NCBI GenBank assembly: GCA_022839745.1
Contig: JALHJB010000018.1
Coordinates: forward strand, 1-41,294
Direction: 5' to 3'
DNA length: 41,294 nucleotides
From: Actinomycetes bacterium
GTDB lineage: Bacteria; Actinomycetota; Coriobacteriia; Anaerosomatales; Anaerosomataceae
The notes beneath the pieces are model-generated. The model was not told the DNA's origin. It saw only the letters and a program-made list of their open reading frames with translations, and searched no databases. Position 1 is the first letter of the stretch. Each line of letters begins with the position of its first letter. The position numbers and the translations under genes are program-made. Of this stretch, positions 14,235 through 22,595 are shown in pieces.

Positions 14235-16802
14235 TCACCTCGGCACGATCGTGTAGGTGACGGTGGCCTGGTACGAGCCGGGATCGGTCGTCCACGGGGC
14301 GAGGACCCCGATGGTATCTATGTAGGCGCCGTCCTTGACAGCCTCTCCGCTCACCATGGTGAGCGTGCGCGTGAGGCCCAGCTCGGCGACGTTGCCGGCG
14401 GCGATGCCCCTGAGCTCGAAGGGGAGCGATGCGTTCACGCTCACCACCACGTCGGAGCGAGTGTACTGCACGCCCGGCTGTATCGTGCCGAAGTCGACCG
14501 TGGGCGTGCTCACCGATAGGCTCAGCTCCGGCTTGCCGGGGGCCGCGAAGAACGTGGTGGTCCGCGTGTCGAGCATCATACCGTCGGCGCTCACCCATTC
14601 AGCGCGCAGCGTGTATGTGCCCGCGAACTTCAGGTACTGGTTCACAACGCTCCACGCGTCGGTGAGCGCAGCGGTGTTGGCAGGTACGGTGAAGCCCGAT
14701 GTCTTGTGCGTGTAGCCCACGCCTGTGCTGGGGTCGGTCCAGGCGCCGTCACCGGCGATGTAGGCGTCGCCAGCGTTCAGGGTGCCGTCGCCGTCAGCGT
14801 CACGCCACAACAGGTAGGTCACTTCGGTGTTGGCGAGCGTGACCGCACCGCCGTTGTGGAAAACGGTCGAGACGGCGATCGGGGATCCGGCCTCGTCACC
14901 ACCGCTCGTGGTCATCGAGGTGATCCGGGCCCGGTAGCCAACGAAGAACTGGTGCTCGGCCAGGAGCGTGGCGCCCATATACGTGCGCACCGTCCACGTT
15001 CCCGTCTCGTCCGTGGGAGAGAGGTCGTAGCTCGACTGTGCGATGCCACTCCTGTCGCTGCGGACCGTCTCTCGCGTCGTGACCTCATCGGGGCTGGTCC
15101 ATTCGAATGTGACCGACTGGCCTGCGGTGAGTCCCATGCCGCGCGCGTACACCCGGTCGCCGAGGGCGAACTCGTCAAGCGGCGTACCGAATCCGCCCAC
15201 GCCGAACGTGGCCAGACGGCTCACGACCGTGGTGTCGGCCACCGTGGCGAAGCCTGAACCGTCGGCAACGCGGAGGGTGGTGACGTCCGTGGTGAGCGCA
15301 GCGGTTCCTCTGGGCACGGTCACCCGGACGGTTACCTGTATCGAGCCGCCATACTCCGGGATCGTGACCGGCGAGAGCGGCGTTGCGCCGTCGGCGGCGA
15401 GGACCTGCACCGGCCAGCCCCTCGACGATGTCGCGGTGAGCGAGAGCGTCCGGGCGGTAGCCGTGTTGTTGGTGATGGTGTGGCGGTACAGCACCGATGT
15501 GCCAGCGCCGGCGGGCAGGGTGCCGGGCGGCACGACCGTGAGGGCGGCGCCAACGGTCACCGTGTCATAGCCGAACGCTTTGACCTCGGGAAGCGACACG
15601 AGGGATGCCTCGATGCGGGTCACGTCGACGGTGCCGAGCGCGGTGCTCGCAGGAGGGGTGATGTCCACGAAGACGTCCACCGACTGACGGGGCGTGAGCG
15701 TGAGCTCGGTGATCTGCGTACCGCTGGTGGTACGGATGGTCGCAGGCCATCCGCGGTCAGATACGCCCTGCAAGGCGACGGTGACGTCGTCGTCCGTATT
15801 GTTCTGGACCGTGTTGGTGAACCTGATGGTGCCGCCTGGCGTGATCGAGCCGGTGCGGTCGGGGATCACGAGTATCGGCCCTACGGCGGCCTGGTTGGTC
15901 GCCACGGCCTTCACGTTCGGGTGGGTGGTGCTTGCGGCCGTGATCCTGATCGTGTCGCGGGCGCCGTTGGGCGCATCGATGGGGACATCGAGCACTGCCT
16001 CGACGGTGACCGTCGCGCCCGGCGCGAGGTCGGCGGGAGTCACAGGAGCTCCGGTGACCTTCACGCGGAGCCCGACCGGCCATCCGCGCGTGGATGTCGC
16101 CTCTACCGAGAGCGGCAGCGGGACGTTGCCGGTGTTCGTGATGGTGTGCTCATACACGACCTGCATGCCCGCAGCTGTGCCGGCGCTGCGCCCGTCGCTG
16201 ATCGTGACCGTACGCTCCACAAACGAGATGGGCTCCGACACGTCAACAGTGCCGGCCCCTCCCCGTTGGAGCGAGAAGCTCAGCGTGATGGGCGCCTTGG
16301 GATCGGTGATTCCCAGACTGGCCCACGTGACCGAGCCCTCAAACTGCACGCCTGCGGTGTCGACCCAGGTTTTCCAGCCGGTCCCTGATGTCCGACCTCT
16401 CCTGAAATCGTACTGCAGCGTCCGATCTGTGGTGCCATCGCCGTTCAGGTCAAGGTGGATGCCGAGGCTGGGATTGACGCCACCGCCTGAGGAGACTCGC
16501 CGGGCGTAGAAGTACAGCTTGTCGGTGTCGCTTGTCGCGGCGGTCACTGTCAGGTCGGCCCTGGAATCGCCGACGTCGCCGGTTGGGTCGTAGGCGCAGT
16601 TCTGGGAGCTTTCGAAGACCGGCGTCCAGTCGGTGAACTCACCGTTGATCACGATCGGCACACGCACGAGAGCTGAGCCAGGCACGACAGGCGTGAGGAG
16701 CATCGCCACGAGGAGCACGCGCCACAGCAGACGCGGCCGCCGCGTGATCGCCGTGGCGGCCCGTCTGGTGCGAGCCACGCTCCTATGCAGACGTGCGTTC
16801 AT
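14235..16802 (-). CDS. large secreted multi-domain surface protein with three 111-aa repeats
   Basis: 855 aa. A long basic N-terminus with a hydrophobic signal (about 28-45) is followed by a CBM9/DOMON-like domain (50-197) that begins INGEFTDW and has LGIHLDLNGDG. Next come three repeats of exactly 111 residues, each with RGWP (239, 350, 461) and an HTITN or TNTVQN strand, like NEW3/CARDB beta-sandwiches. Residues 545-620 form another beta domain, 625-755 a CARDB-like domain with a DADGDG calcium-like loop, and 758-855 a terminal domain with VDFGTIQPG. No anchor is seen, so it is secreted or held by another protein such as the DUF916-like one. The start lacks a strong RBS. Substrate is unknown; carbohydrate or wall binding is likely. 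Confidence 0.72.
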   Translation of the reverse strand: MNARLHRSVARTRRAATAITRRPRLLWRVLLVAMLLTPVVPGSALVRVPIVINGEFTDWTPVFESSQNCAYDPTGDVGDSRADLTVTAATSDTDKLYFYARRVSSGGGVNPSLGIHLDLNGDGTTDRTLQYDFRRGRTSGTGWKTWVDTAGVQFEGSVTWASLGITDPKAPITLSFSLQRGGAGTVDVSEPISFVERTVTISDGRSAGTAAGMQVVYEHTITNTGNVPLPLSVEATSTRGWPVGLRVKVTGAPVTPADLAPGATVTVEAVLDVPIDAPNGARDTIRITAASTTHPNVKAVATNQAAVGPILVIPDRTGSITPGGTIRFTNTVQNNTDDDVTVALQGVSDRGWPATIRTTSGTQITELTLTPRQSVDVFVDITPPASTALGTVDVTRIEASLVSLPEVKAFGYDTVTVGAALTVVPPGTLPAGAGTSVLYRHTITNNTATARTLSLTATSSRGWPVQVLAADGATPLSPVTIPEYGGSIQVTVRVTVPRGTAALTTDVTTLRVADGSGFATVADTTVVSRLATFGVGGFGTPLDEFALGDRVYARGMGLTAGQSVTFEWTSPDEVTTRETVRSDRSGIAQSSYDLSPTDETGTWTVRTYMGATLLAEHQFFVGYRARITSMTTSGGDEAGSPIAVSTVFHNGGAVTLANTEVTYLLWRDADGDGTLNAGDAYIAGDGAWTDPSTGVGYTHKTSGFTVPANTAALTDAWSVVNQYLKFAGTYTLRAEWVSADGMMLDTRTTTFFAAPGKPELSLSVSTPTVDFGTIQPGVQYTRSDVVVSVNASLPFELRGIAAGNVAELGLTRTLTMVSGEAVKDGAYIDTIGVLAPWTTDPGSYQATVTYTIVPR

Positions 16803-17131
16803 CCGGTCGTACCGCGCTTCCGTGCATCACCATTTCCGGCGCACCACATCACGGGGTGCCGTCCTCAACCGTACTATCCATTACGTGTATCGGCTGCGGC
16901 CATAGATGAATAAACGGAATCCGCCGGCCGTCATACATAATGTGATGAACGGCGCATCGGGACCGCTCGGCGGCGCGCTGCCACACGCAGTGCGCAATGA
17001 TACCACGGGAGGTATGCCGTTGAGTACCGCTTGCTCCCGAAGCAGTGCGTTCCGTCACAAGCCGTGCCGAGGTGGCCCGCCGGACCAGGCGAATGCATCC
17101 GGGGCAGCCTCCGGGGCGAGCCTGCCCGAGG
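16803..17131. other. 329-nt intergenic region, no gene seen
   Basis: This stretch separates two minus-strand genes, the UPF0210 gene and the 855-aa gene. It has AT-richer patches around 16860-16950 that should hold the 855-aa promoter, but no clear -35/-10 pair was found. GCCGT (16927-16931) and ACGGC (16949-16953) flank an imperfect palindrome of CATACAT/TGTGATG type, a possible operator. Open frames on both strands here look random. Confidence 0.4.
17102..17127 (-). terminator. possible terminator after the UPF0210 gene
   Basis: On the minus strand GGGCAG and CTGCCC pair (17122-17127 with 17102-17107). Inside them a further CTC/GAG pair and a GCCCCG loop extend the stem past one mismatch. 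It lies directly behind the stop at 17132, without a T-run. Confidence 0.4.
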
Positions 17132-18499
17132 TCAGTTCCTCAGGCTGCCGAGGGGAGCTGGCATGCGTCCGCCGCGGTTGATCAGCTTCGCGGAGCTCCA
17201 TCGTGACACGTCCATCACCGGTGCTGCGCCGAGCAGACCGCCCCAGCTCACGTGGTCGCCAGCGACCTTGCCCACAGCTGGTATCAGGCGCGCCGCGGTT
17301 GTCTTGTTGTTGATCACGCCGATCGCGCAGGCGTCGGAGATGATGCCAGCGATCGTCTCGGCCGGCGTGTCGCCGGGGATCGCGATCATGTCGAGGCCCA
17401 CCGAGCACACCGCGGTCATCGCCTCGAGCTTCTCCAGGTTGAGTGCTCCGTCGGTGACCGCGCGAACCATGCCGGCGTCCTCCGAGACCGGGATGAACGC
17501 GCCAGAAAGCCCGCCGATCGAAGACGTGCCCATCGCGCCGCCCTTCTTCACCGCGTCGTTCAGGAGCGCGAGCGCGGTGGTGGTGCCAGGTGCGCCGCAG
17601 CGCTCGACGCCCATCGCCTCGAGGATCTCGGCCACGCTGTCCCCCTCGGCGGGAGTCGGCGCGAGCGAGAGATCGACGATGCCCATCGCCACGCCGAGCC
17701 GTCGGGCCGCCTCACGCGCTACGAGCTCGCCCGCGCGCGTGATCTTGAACGAGGTTGCTTTGATGGCCTCGGCGACCGCGGTGAGGTCGGCGTCGCCGGG
17801 GAGGGCCTCGATGATCGCGCGGACAACACCGGGGCCGGAGATACCCACGTTGATCACGGCATCGGCCTCACCGGCGCCGTGTACCGCACCGGCCATGAAG
17901 GGGTTGTCCTCCACCATGTTGGCGAAGACCACGAGCTTGGCGCAGCCGACGCTGTCCGCCTCGGCGGTAAGGGCGGCCGCTTCCTTCACCGTATGTGCCA
18001 TGCGCGCGACGGCATCCATGTTGATGCCCGCGCGTGTGGAAGCGACGTTCACCGAGGAGCAGACGCGCTCGGTGGCGGCCAGCGCCGAGGGGATGGAGCG
18101 GATGAGGGCGTCGTCGGCAGCGCCCACGCCCTTGTGCACGAGTGCTGAGAAGCCGCCGATGAAGTCGACGCCAGCGGTACTGGCGGCGCGGTCCATCGCA
18201 ACGGCTACGGCGGTGAGGTCGTCACGCGCGCAGCGGCCCGCGACGGCGGCCACCGGGCTCACCGAGATGCGCTTGTTGCGAATGGGGATGCCGTACTCCC
18301 GCTCGATCGCCTCGCATACGGGCACCAGTCGCTCTGCGGCGTGGGCGACCTTCTCGTAGAGCCGGCGACCCATCTCATCGGCGGTGTCCGCGCCGCAGTC
18401 GGCGATCGAGATGCCGAGCGTGACGGTACGGATGTCGAGGTGCTGCTGGTGGACCATCAACAAGGTCTCGACGATCTCCTCGGGGCTGATACGGAGCAT
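17132..18499 (-). CDS. UPF0210 (PFL/DUF711) family protein
   Basis: 455 aa, matching the family length of about 450. Typical segments are ETLLMVHQQHLDIRTVTLGIS at the start, IPIRNKRISVSPVA, GVDFIGGFSALVHKG, VCSSVNVASTRAGINMDAV, and GLDMIAIPGDTP. Related proteins have a PFL/glycyl-radical-like fold, but their reaction is unknown to me. GGAGGT lies 8 nt before the ATG. In most genomes the gene is paired with an ACT-domain UPF0237 gene; here that partner (21165-21440) is upstream on the same strand but an ABC transporter of three genes lies between. They may still form one operon. Confidence 0.92.
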   Translation of the reverse strand: MLRISPEEIVETLLMVHQQHLDIRTVTLGISIADCGADTADEMGRRLYEKVAHAAERLVPVCEAIEREYGIPIRNKRISVSPVAAVAGRCARDDLTAVAVAMDRAASTAGVDFIGGFSALVHKGVGAADDALIRSIPSALAATERVCSSVNVASTRAGINMDAVARMAHTVKEAAALTAEADSVGCAKLVVFANMVEDNPFMAGAVHGAGEADAVINVGISGPGVVRAIIEALPGDADLTAVAEAIKATSFKITRAGELVAREAARRLGVAMGIVDLSLAPTPAEGDSVAEILEAMGVERCGAPGTTTALALLNDAVKKGGAMGTSSIGGLSGAFIPVSEDAGMVRAVTDGALNLEKLEAMTAVCSVGLDMIAIPGDTPAETIAGIISDACAIGVINNKTTAARLIPAVGKVAGDHVSWGGLLGAAPVMDVSRWSSAKLINRGGRMPAPLGSLRN

Positions 18500-18551
18500 G
18501 CGTGGTACCTCCGGTGGTGGGGGTGGGCGGGCGTCGGCGTTGTTCGGGCGA

Positions 18552-19349
18552 CTAGATCGCGAGGTCCCGTGCGGAGTAGGCCCGGTAGGTGCCCGCGATC
18601 GCCAGCACGACGATCGTCGCGGAGAGCGCCACGAAGACGGGGTCGAGCGCCCCGTCGGTCATCAGCGCACTGGCCTCGAAGTACTTGAAGGGCGTGAAGT
18701 ACTTCAGGAACTCCAGATCCTCGTCCAGGTTGACCACATAGAAGAGCAGGAACGTCCCGAACATGATCGATGTCGCCCGTGAGGCGGCCGACTTCGGCTT
18801 GTGGCTGGTTCCCGCCACGGCCGCGCCGATCGCGAAGAAGATCACCTGAAGGAAGAACAGGCCGATCATCAGCAGGACGATGTCGCTGCCGAACGGCTCG
18901 TCCTTGTTGAACATCTCGACGAAGTAGAACGACGAGGCCGCTGCCACCATGTTCAGGACGATGATGTTGACGAGGCCCGCCAGCAGCTTGCCGGTGAGCA
19001 CCCTGCTCCGTGAGGCTGGCTTGGCGTAGAGGAACTCGGACGTGTGGTCGCGCTCCTCCTTGGCGATCAGGTGCGCCCCCAGCAGCGCCGCATGCACCGC
19101 GCCCATCACGGCGAGGTACAGGAACAGCATGCCGAAGAAACCCGCCGCACTGGTGAGGTCGAACCCGGTCATGCCGAACACCGCCTGCACGGCGCCGGGT
19201 ATCTGATCGAGGATGACCGCGACCGACTCGTCAGCGGCCTCGTAAGCGCCGTACTTGGCCATGCCGGAGTAGATCATCATGACCATGCCGAGGCTCCAGA
19301 AGACCAGGCCCCACCGGTGTGCTTTCATCTCACGCAGGAAGACGTTCAT
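18552..19349 (-). CDS. ABC-2 type transporter permease (second copy)
   Basis: 265 aa with six hydrophobic spans, starting MNVFLREMKAHRWGLVFWSLG. The motif KEERDHTSEFLYAKPASRSRVLTGKLLAG after the second span is the usual cytoplasmic coupling segment of ABC-2 permeases. It is paralogous to the adjacent upstream permease: both have 265 residues, begin MNVFLRE, and end with a charged RAYSARDLA/IFAKRDIH-like tail. The two probably form a heterodimer driven by the ATPase encoded at 20160-21053. The start at 19349 is 8 nt past the stop of the other permease. The substrate cannot be told from the sequence. Confidence 0.88.
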   Translation of the reverse strand: MNVFLREMKAHRWGLVFWSLGMVMMIYSGMAKYGAYEAADESVAVILDQIPGAVQAVFGMTGFDLTSAAGFFGMLFLYLAVMGAVHAALLGAHLIAKEERDHTSEFLYAKPASRSRVLTGKLLAGLVNIIVLNMVAAASSFYFVEMFNKDEPFGSDIVLLMIGLFFLQVIFFAIGAAVAGTSHKPKSAASRATSIMFGTFLLFYVVNLDEDLEFLKYFTPFKYFEASALMTDGALDPVFVALSATIVVLAIAGTYRAYSARDLAI

Positions 19350-19357
19350 ATCGCCAC

Positions 19358-20155
19358 CTATACGGCCGTGTGGATGTCTCTCTTGGCGAAGATCACGTAG
19401 GTCGCCACGATCGCCGCTGCAACGAATACGGCAACGACGAGCAGGTACTCGGGCTCCATTCCGCGCTCGGTGATCATGTACGCCGGATCGAAGTAGCGGA
19501 ATGGGGACACCCAGCGCAGTTCGACGTTGTCGAGCACGTCGCCGATCGCTCCGATGATGTAGAACGCGAACACGGTGGGGAGCGACACTGCTACAACGGA
19601 CTTGATCTTGGGGATCGTGACCGAGAACAGCGCTCCGAGCGCCAGGAAGACCAGCTGCAGCAGTAGAAGCGTCGAGGACATGAGCAGCAGGGTCGAGCTG
19701 TCGAACTCGGCGCCGGTCGCCGCAACGGCGAGGTACGAGACCGCTATGAAGACAACGTTCATGATGAGGACAACCGCGAGCGCGGCAGCAAGCTTTCCGG
19801 TCACGACCTCGGAGCGGCGCACCGGTTTGGTCATGAGAAAGTCGGCGGTCTTGCCCGATACCTCCTTCGAGATGATCACAACACCCAGGTTCATCGCCTG
19901 GATCGATGCCGCCAGCCACGCGAAACTCAGCAGATAGCCGTAGAAGCCCAGCACCGACATGAACGTTTCGGGCGTGATGTTCACCAGGGCCTTGATGGCC
20001 TCGGGGAAGTTGGCGAGCATCTCGTTCAGGCCCTCGATATCACTCGCGAACGCGGGGTAGAGGGCCATGAACAGGCCCACGATGCCGGCGAGCGAGACAG
20101 CCCAGGTGATGAGCGACTTCCGGTAGGCCCGGAACTCCCGGAGGAAGACGTTCAT
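19358..20155 (-). CDS. ABC-2 type transporter permease (first copy)
   Basis: 265 aa, six hydrophobic spans. It begins MNVFLREFRAYRKSLITWAVSL and carries the coupling segment SKEVSGKTADFLMTKPVRRSEVVTGKL. The long extracytoplasmic stretch after the first span (about 40-65) holds PEAIKALVNITPE. It is the partner and paralogue of the downstream permease gene. The ATG is only 4 nt past the stop of the ATPase gene, so translation is coupled. Such exporters move antibiotics, lipids or wall precursors; which one is unknown. Confidence 0.88.
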   Translation of the reverse strand: MNVFLREFRAYRKSLITWAVSLAGIVGLFMALYPAFASDIEGLNEMLANFPEAIKALVNITPETFMSVLGFYGYLLSFAWLAASIQAMNLGVVIISKEVSGKTADFLMTKPVRRSEVVTGKLAAALAVVLIMNVVFIAVSYLAVAATGAEFDSSTLLLMSSTLLLLQLVFLALGALFSVTIPKIKSVVAVSLPTVFAFYIIGAIGDVLDNVELRWVSPFRYFDPAYMITERGMEPEYLLVVAVFVAAAIVATYVIFAKRDIHTAV

Positions 20156-20159
20156 GCGT

Positions 20160-21053
20160 CTACTCCTCCTTCTGGTAGTAGTGCAGGAAGATCTCCTCGA
20201 GGTCCGGCTCCTCGACCTGCAGATCGACCAGGTCGAGCCGGGCGAGCAGCCCGGTGAGATCGTTCACATGGCCACGGTACAGGAAGCTCACCGTGTGGTT
20301 GGTGACTGCGAGGTCGCTCACCCCGTCGAGCGCGAAGACCGACTCTTCCACCGGGGCCGCCATCTCGAGGGTGAGACGCTTGGTGGCGTTCTCCAGGAGC
20401 GTGCGGATCTGGTCGACCCGGATGATCGAGCCTTCCTTGATGATCGCCACGCGGTCGCAGAGCTTCTGGACCTCGGAGAGGATGTGGGAGCTGAAGAGCA
20501 CCGTGGCTCCCTCGGCGTTCTGCTTCTTGAGCAGGTGGAAGAACTCCTGCTGGATGAGCGGGTCCAGGCCGCCGGTGGGCTCGTCGAGGATGATGAGCTT
20601 CGGCTGGTGGGCGAGGCCCTGGATGATGCCGACCTTCTTCTTGTTGCCGTAGGAGAGGTCGTCGATCTTCTTCCTGAGGTCGAGGTCGAAGCGCTCCGCG
20701 AGTTCGCGTGCCCGCTTCTCGGTGGCCTTCGGGTCCTTGTTGTAGAAGCTTGCCGAGTAGCGCAGGAGGTCGATCGCGCGCATGTCGTCGTAGTAGAAGA
20801 CCTCCGAGGGCAGGTAGCCCACTTCTTGCCGGATCTGGGGCCCAAACGCGGTGATGTCTTTGCCGAAGATCGTGGCCGAGCCGCTCGTTGGGTGGATGAG
20901 GCCGAGCAACGTGCGGATGGTGGTGGACTTGCCGGCGCCGTTGGGGCCGATGAAGCCGTAGATCTCACCTTCCTCGACGGTCATGTCCAAATCGACGATG
21001 CCCCGCGATTTGCCATAGTACTTGGTCAGTCTCGAGGTCTCGATGACGTTCAT
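20160..21053 (-). CDS. ABC transporter ATP-binding protein
   Basis: 297 aa. Walker A GPNGAGKST, Q-loop region EVGYLPSEVFYY, signature LSYGNKKKVGII, Walker B LIILDEPTGGLDP and the switch His in SSHILSEV are all present, so it should be an active ATPase of the CcmA/drug-exporter group. The C-terminal 80 residues form the accessory domain seen in that group. The ATG at 21053 is preferred for its family start MNVIETSRLTKYYG and the GGAG 8 nt upstream; ATGs further upstream at 21065 and 21161 are less likely. It works with the two permeases downstream. Confidence 0.92.
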   Translation of the reverse strand: MNVIETSRLTKYYGKSRGIVDLDMTVEEGEIYGFIGPNGAGKSTTIRTLLGLIHPTSGSATIFGKDITAFGPQIRQEVGYLPSEVFYYDDMRAIDLLRYSASFYNKDPKATEKRARELAERFDLDLRKKIDDLSYGNKKKVGIIQGLAHQPKLIILDEPTGGLDPLIQQEFFHLLKKQNAEGATVLFSSHILSEVQKLCDRVAIIKEGSIIRVDQIRTLLENATKRLTLEMAAPVEESVFALDGVSDLAVTNHTVSFLYRGHVNDLTGLLARLDLVDLQVEEPDLEEIFLHYYQKEE

Positions 21054-21164
21054 TCTCAGCTCCATGTATCGACTCCGGCGAAATCCCGCAAGTGTGAGTA
21101 TGCCTTCTCGGACCCCGGCGAACATCACGATCGGCGCCGCCGGGGCCGGCGCTGGGCGCAACGG

Positions 21165-21440
21165 CTAGACACGGTGCATGAAGCGGAACACGTCTTCCCG
21201 CTGCAGCGTCACCTGCATGCCGAGTTCATCGGCCACGGTGGCGAGACGGGCGTGGACGTCTTCGAAGGGGTGGGTGTCCTCGTCGATGGTGACGAGCATC
21301 GTCATCGAGAAGACCTCCGACAGGATCGTCTGGCGGATGTCCTCGATGTTGACGCCTTGCTCGGCAAGCGCCGCGGAGATCGCGGCCACGATGCCGACAC
21401 GATCGGCGCCAAGCACCGATACGATCGCTCTGGTCTTCAT
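21165..21440 (-). CDS. ACT-domain protein, UPF0237 family
   Basis: 91 aa, essentially one ACT domain: AIVSVLGADRVGIVAAISAALAE, then VNIEDIRQTILSEVFSMTMLVTID, then a final helix and strand. ACT domains bind small ligands, mostly amino acids, and control partner enzymes; the family resembles GcvR. It is nearly always next to a UPF0210 gene, which is here 2.7 kb further along, after an ABC transporter. A GGGGGA purine run precedes the ATG. It is divergent from the DUF951 gene. Confidence 0.9.
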   Translation of the reverse strand: MKTRAIVSVLGADRVGIVAAISAALAEQGVNIEDIRQTILSEVFSMTMLVTIDEDTHPFEDVHARLATVADELGMQVTLQREDVFRFMHRV

Positions 21441-21496
21441 GGGTCCCCCTCGGCTCTGCGGGTCGCCGTGCGCCCGGCTGTGTCATTCTCGCGCGT

Positions 21497-21502
21497 TATA
21501 CT
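21497..21502 (+). promoter_or_regulatory. -10 element for the DUF951 gene
   Basis: TATACT at 21497-21502 lies 44 nt before the chosen GTG start. A -35 box at normal spacing is not convincing. Confidence 0.35.
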
Positions 21503-21545
21503 CTACGCGCCCAGACCTGCGCGCGCGATGGCCGATGGAGGCACC

Positions 21546-21776
21546 GTGGCTGTTCCGATAACACCGATCCGCGTCGGCGACGTCGTGCGTCTCAAGAAGC
21601 CGCATCCGTGCGGGACCAACGAGTGGGAGATCACGAAGCTCGGCATGGACATCGGCCTGCGGTGCGTGGGGTGCGACCGCAAAGTCCGGCTCGAGCGATA
21701 CGAATTCGACCGCCGGTTCCGTGGGTTCATCAGCCGCGCGGACGATGATCGCGCGGGCGCGCAGGACACCGAGTAG
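21546..21776 (+). CDS. DUF951 family protein
   Basis: 76 aa, the family's small size. It begins VAVPITPIRVGDVVRLKKPHPCGTNEW and has LRCVGCDRKVRL; C22, C40 and C43 with H20 could bind a metal, as the CG and CVGC spacing suggests. The function is unknown. GTG at 21546 is chosen because GGAGG lies 4 nt upstream; an ATG at 21528 in the same frame lacks an RBS. In Firmicutes DUF951 genes tend to lie near origin genes, in keeping with the rest of this window. It is a lone + gene between two minus-strand units. Confidence 0.85.
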   Translation: MAVPITPIRVGDVVRLKKPHPCGTNEWEITKLGMDIGLRCVGCDRKVRLERYEFDRRFRGFISRADDDRAGAQDTE

Positions 21777-21779
21777 AGG

Positions 21780-22595
21780 CTACGAGCCACCCGTTGCGCC
21801 GAGCTCGCCCGGCGCGGGGGCCGTATTGATCTGCATATGCACATGATCGCCGCCGTCGCCCGTGTAGCCCGCGAGCTGCGATTCGATCACGGCCGACATC
21901 TGGCGGACCGCGGCGATGCGTGTGACGCCTCCGGCCACGCGGTCGCCGGCTTCCACCGACGCATCGGTCACGTGGATGAGCACGACATCGAGGTCTTCGG
22001 CGCCGTCCGGCCGGATGTGTATCTGGATGTCATCGTGCTTCTCGTACAGAAGGTAGGGGCGGACTTCGACCACCGTGCCCGTGACCGGCGCGTAGACATC
22101 CGTCCCGGGCGCCGCGCCGACATCCGCGGCCGTGTCGGGCTCGCCGCCCCGGCCGCTGCGCCAGAGGCGCAGGCACACGCCGCCCCAGATGTCGCCGTCG
22201 GCAGCCGCCTCGGCCATGCGAGCCGCGACCATCTCAGGAGCAGCCTCATCGGCCGGCATGTCCGGTACCAGCGACGTCATCGTCTGCGCGTCTTCTCCCG
22301 AGGCCTGATGGAAGGCGAGCGCGGTGATGGCCGAGGGGTCGATCGGCAGATGGAGGTCGATGTCACTCACGGTCGCGAAGCGCGCCGTAGGAGGACGTTC
22401 GGGCACAGAAGGCGCTGCCGCTGCCGATGCGGTTTCGGCGCTCGGCGGAGCGGGTTCGTCCCAGGTGAGCATCCATCCTATGGCGCTCAGGCCGAGCACT
22501 GCGGTCACGATTGTAAGGGTCGCGTACGAGAAGCGGGGTCTGCGTCGTCTCCGGTGAACAGGGGAGCGCCTTCGGTTCAGGATGCGCTCGCTCAT
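21780..22595 (-). CDS. membrane-anchored degenerate M23 (LytM)-like protein
   Basis: 271 aa. A basic start is followed by one membrane helix (about 25-45) and a Pro/Ala-rich spacer. The C-terminal domain looks like LytM: GTDVYAPVTGTVVEV and the final HVHMQIN, where the HxH is intact. The other zinc motif, HxxxD, reads DTAAD, so its His is missing. The protein is probably not a peptidase but a wall-binding or activator protein, like EnvC or NlpD, although an Asp could in principle still bind zinc. It overlaps capA by 4 nt (ATGA) and is thus translationally coupled to it. Confidence 0.72.
   Translation of the reverse strand: MSERILNRRRSPVHRRRRRPRFSYATLTIVTAVLGLSAIGWMLTWDEPAPPSAETASAAAAPSVPERPPTARFATVSDIDLHLPIDPSAITALAFHQASGEDAQTMTSLVPDMPADEAAPEMVAARMAEAAADGDIWGGVCLRLWRSGRGGEPDTAADVGAAPGTDVYAPVTGTVVEVRPYLLYEKHDDIQIHIRPDGAEDLDVVLIHVTDASVEAGDRVAGGVTRIAAVRQMSAVIESQLAGYTGDGGDHVHMQINTAPAPGELGATGGS

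Noticed and set aside
16906..17181. Plus-strand frame in the gap between the 855-aa and UPF0210 genes
   Set aside because: No RBS, no family pattern and overlap with the end of the UPF0210 gene.
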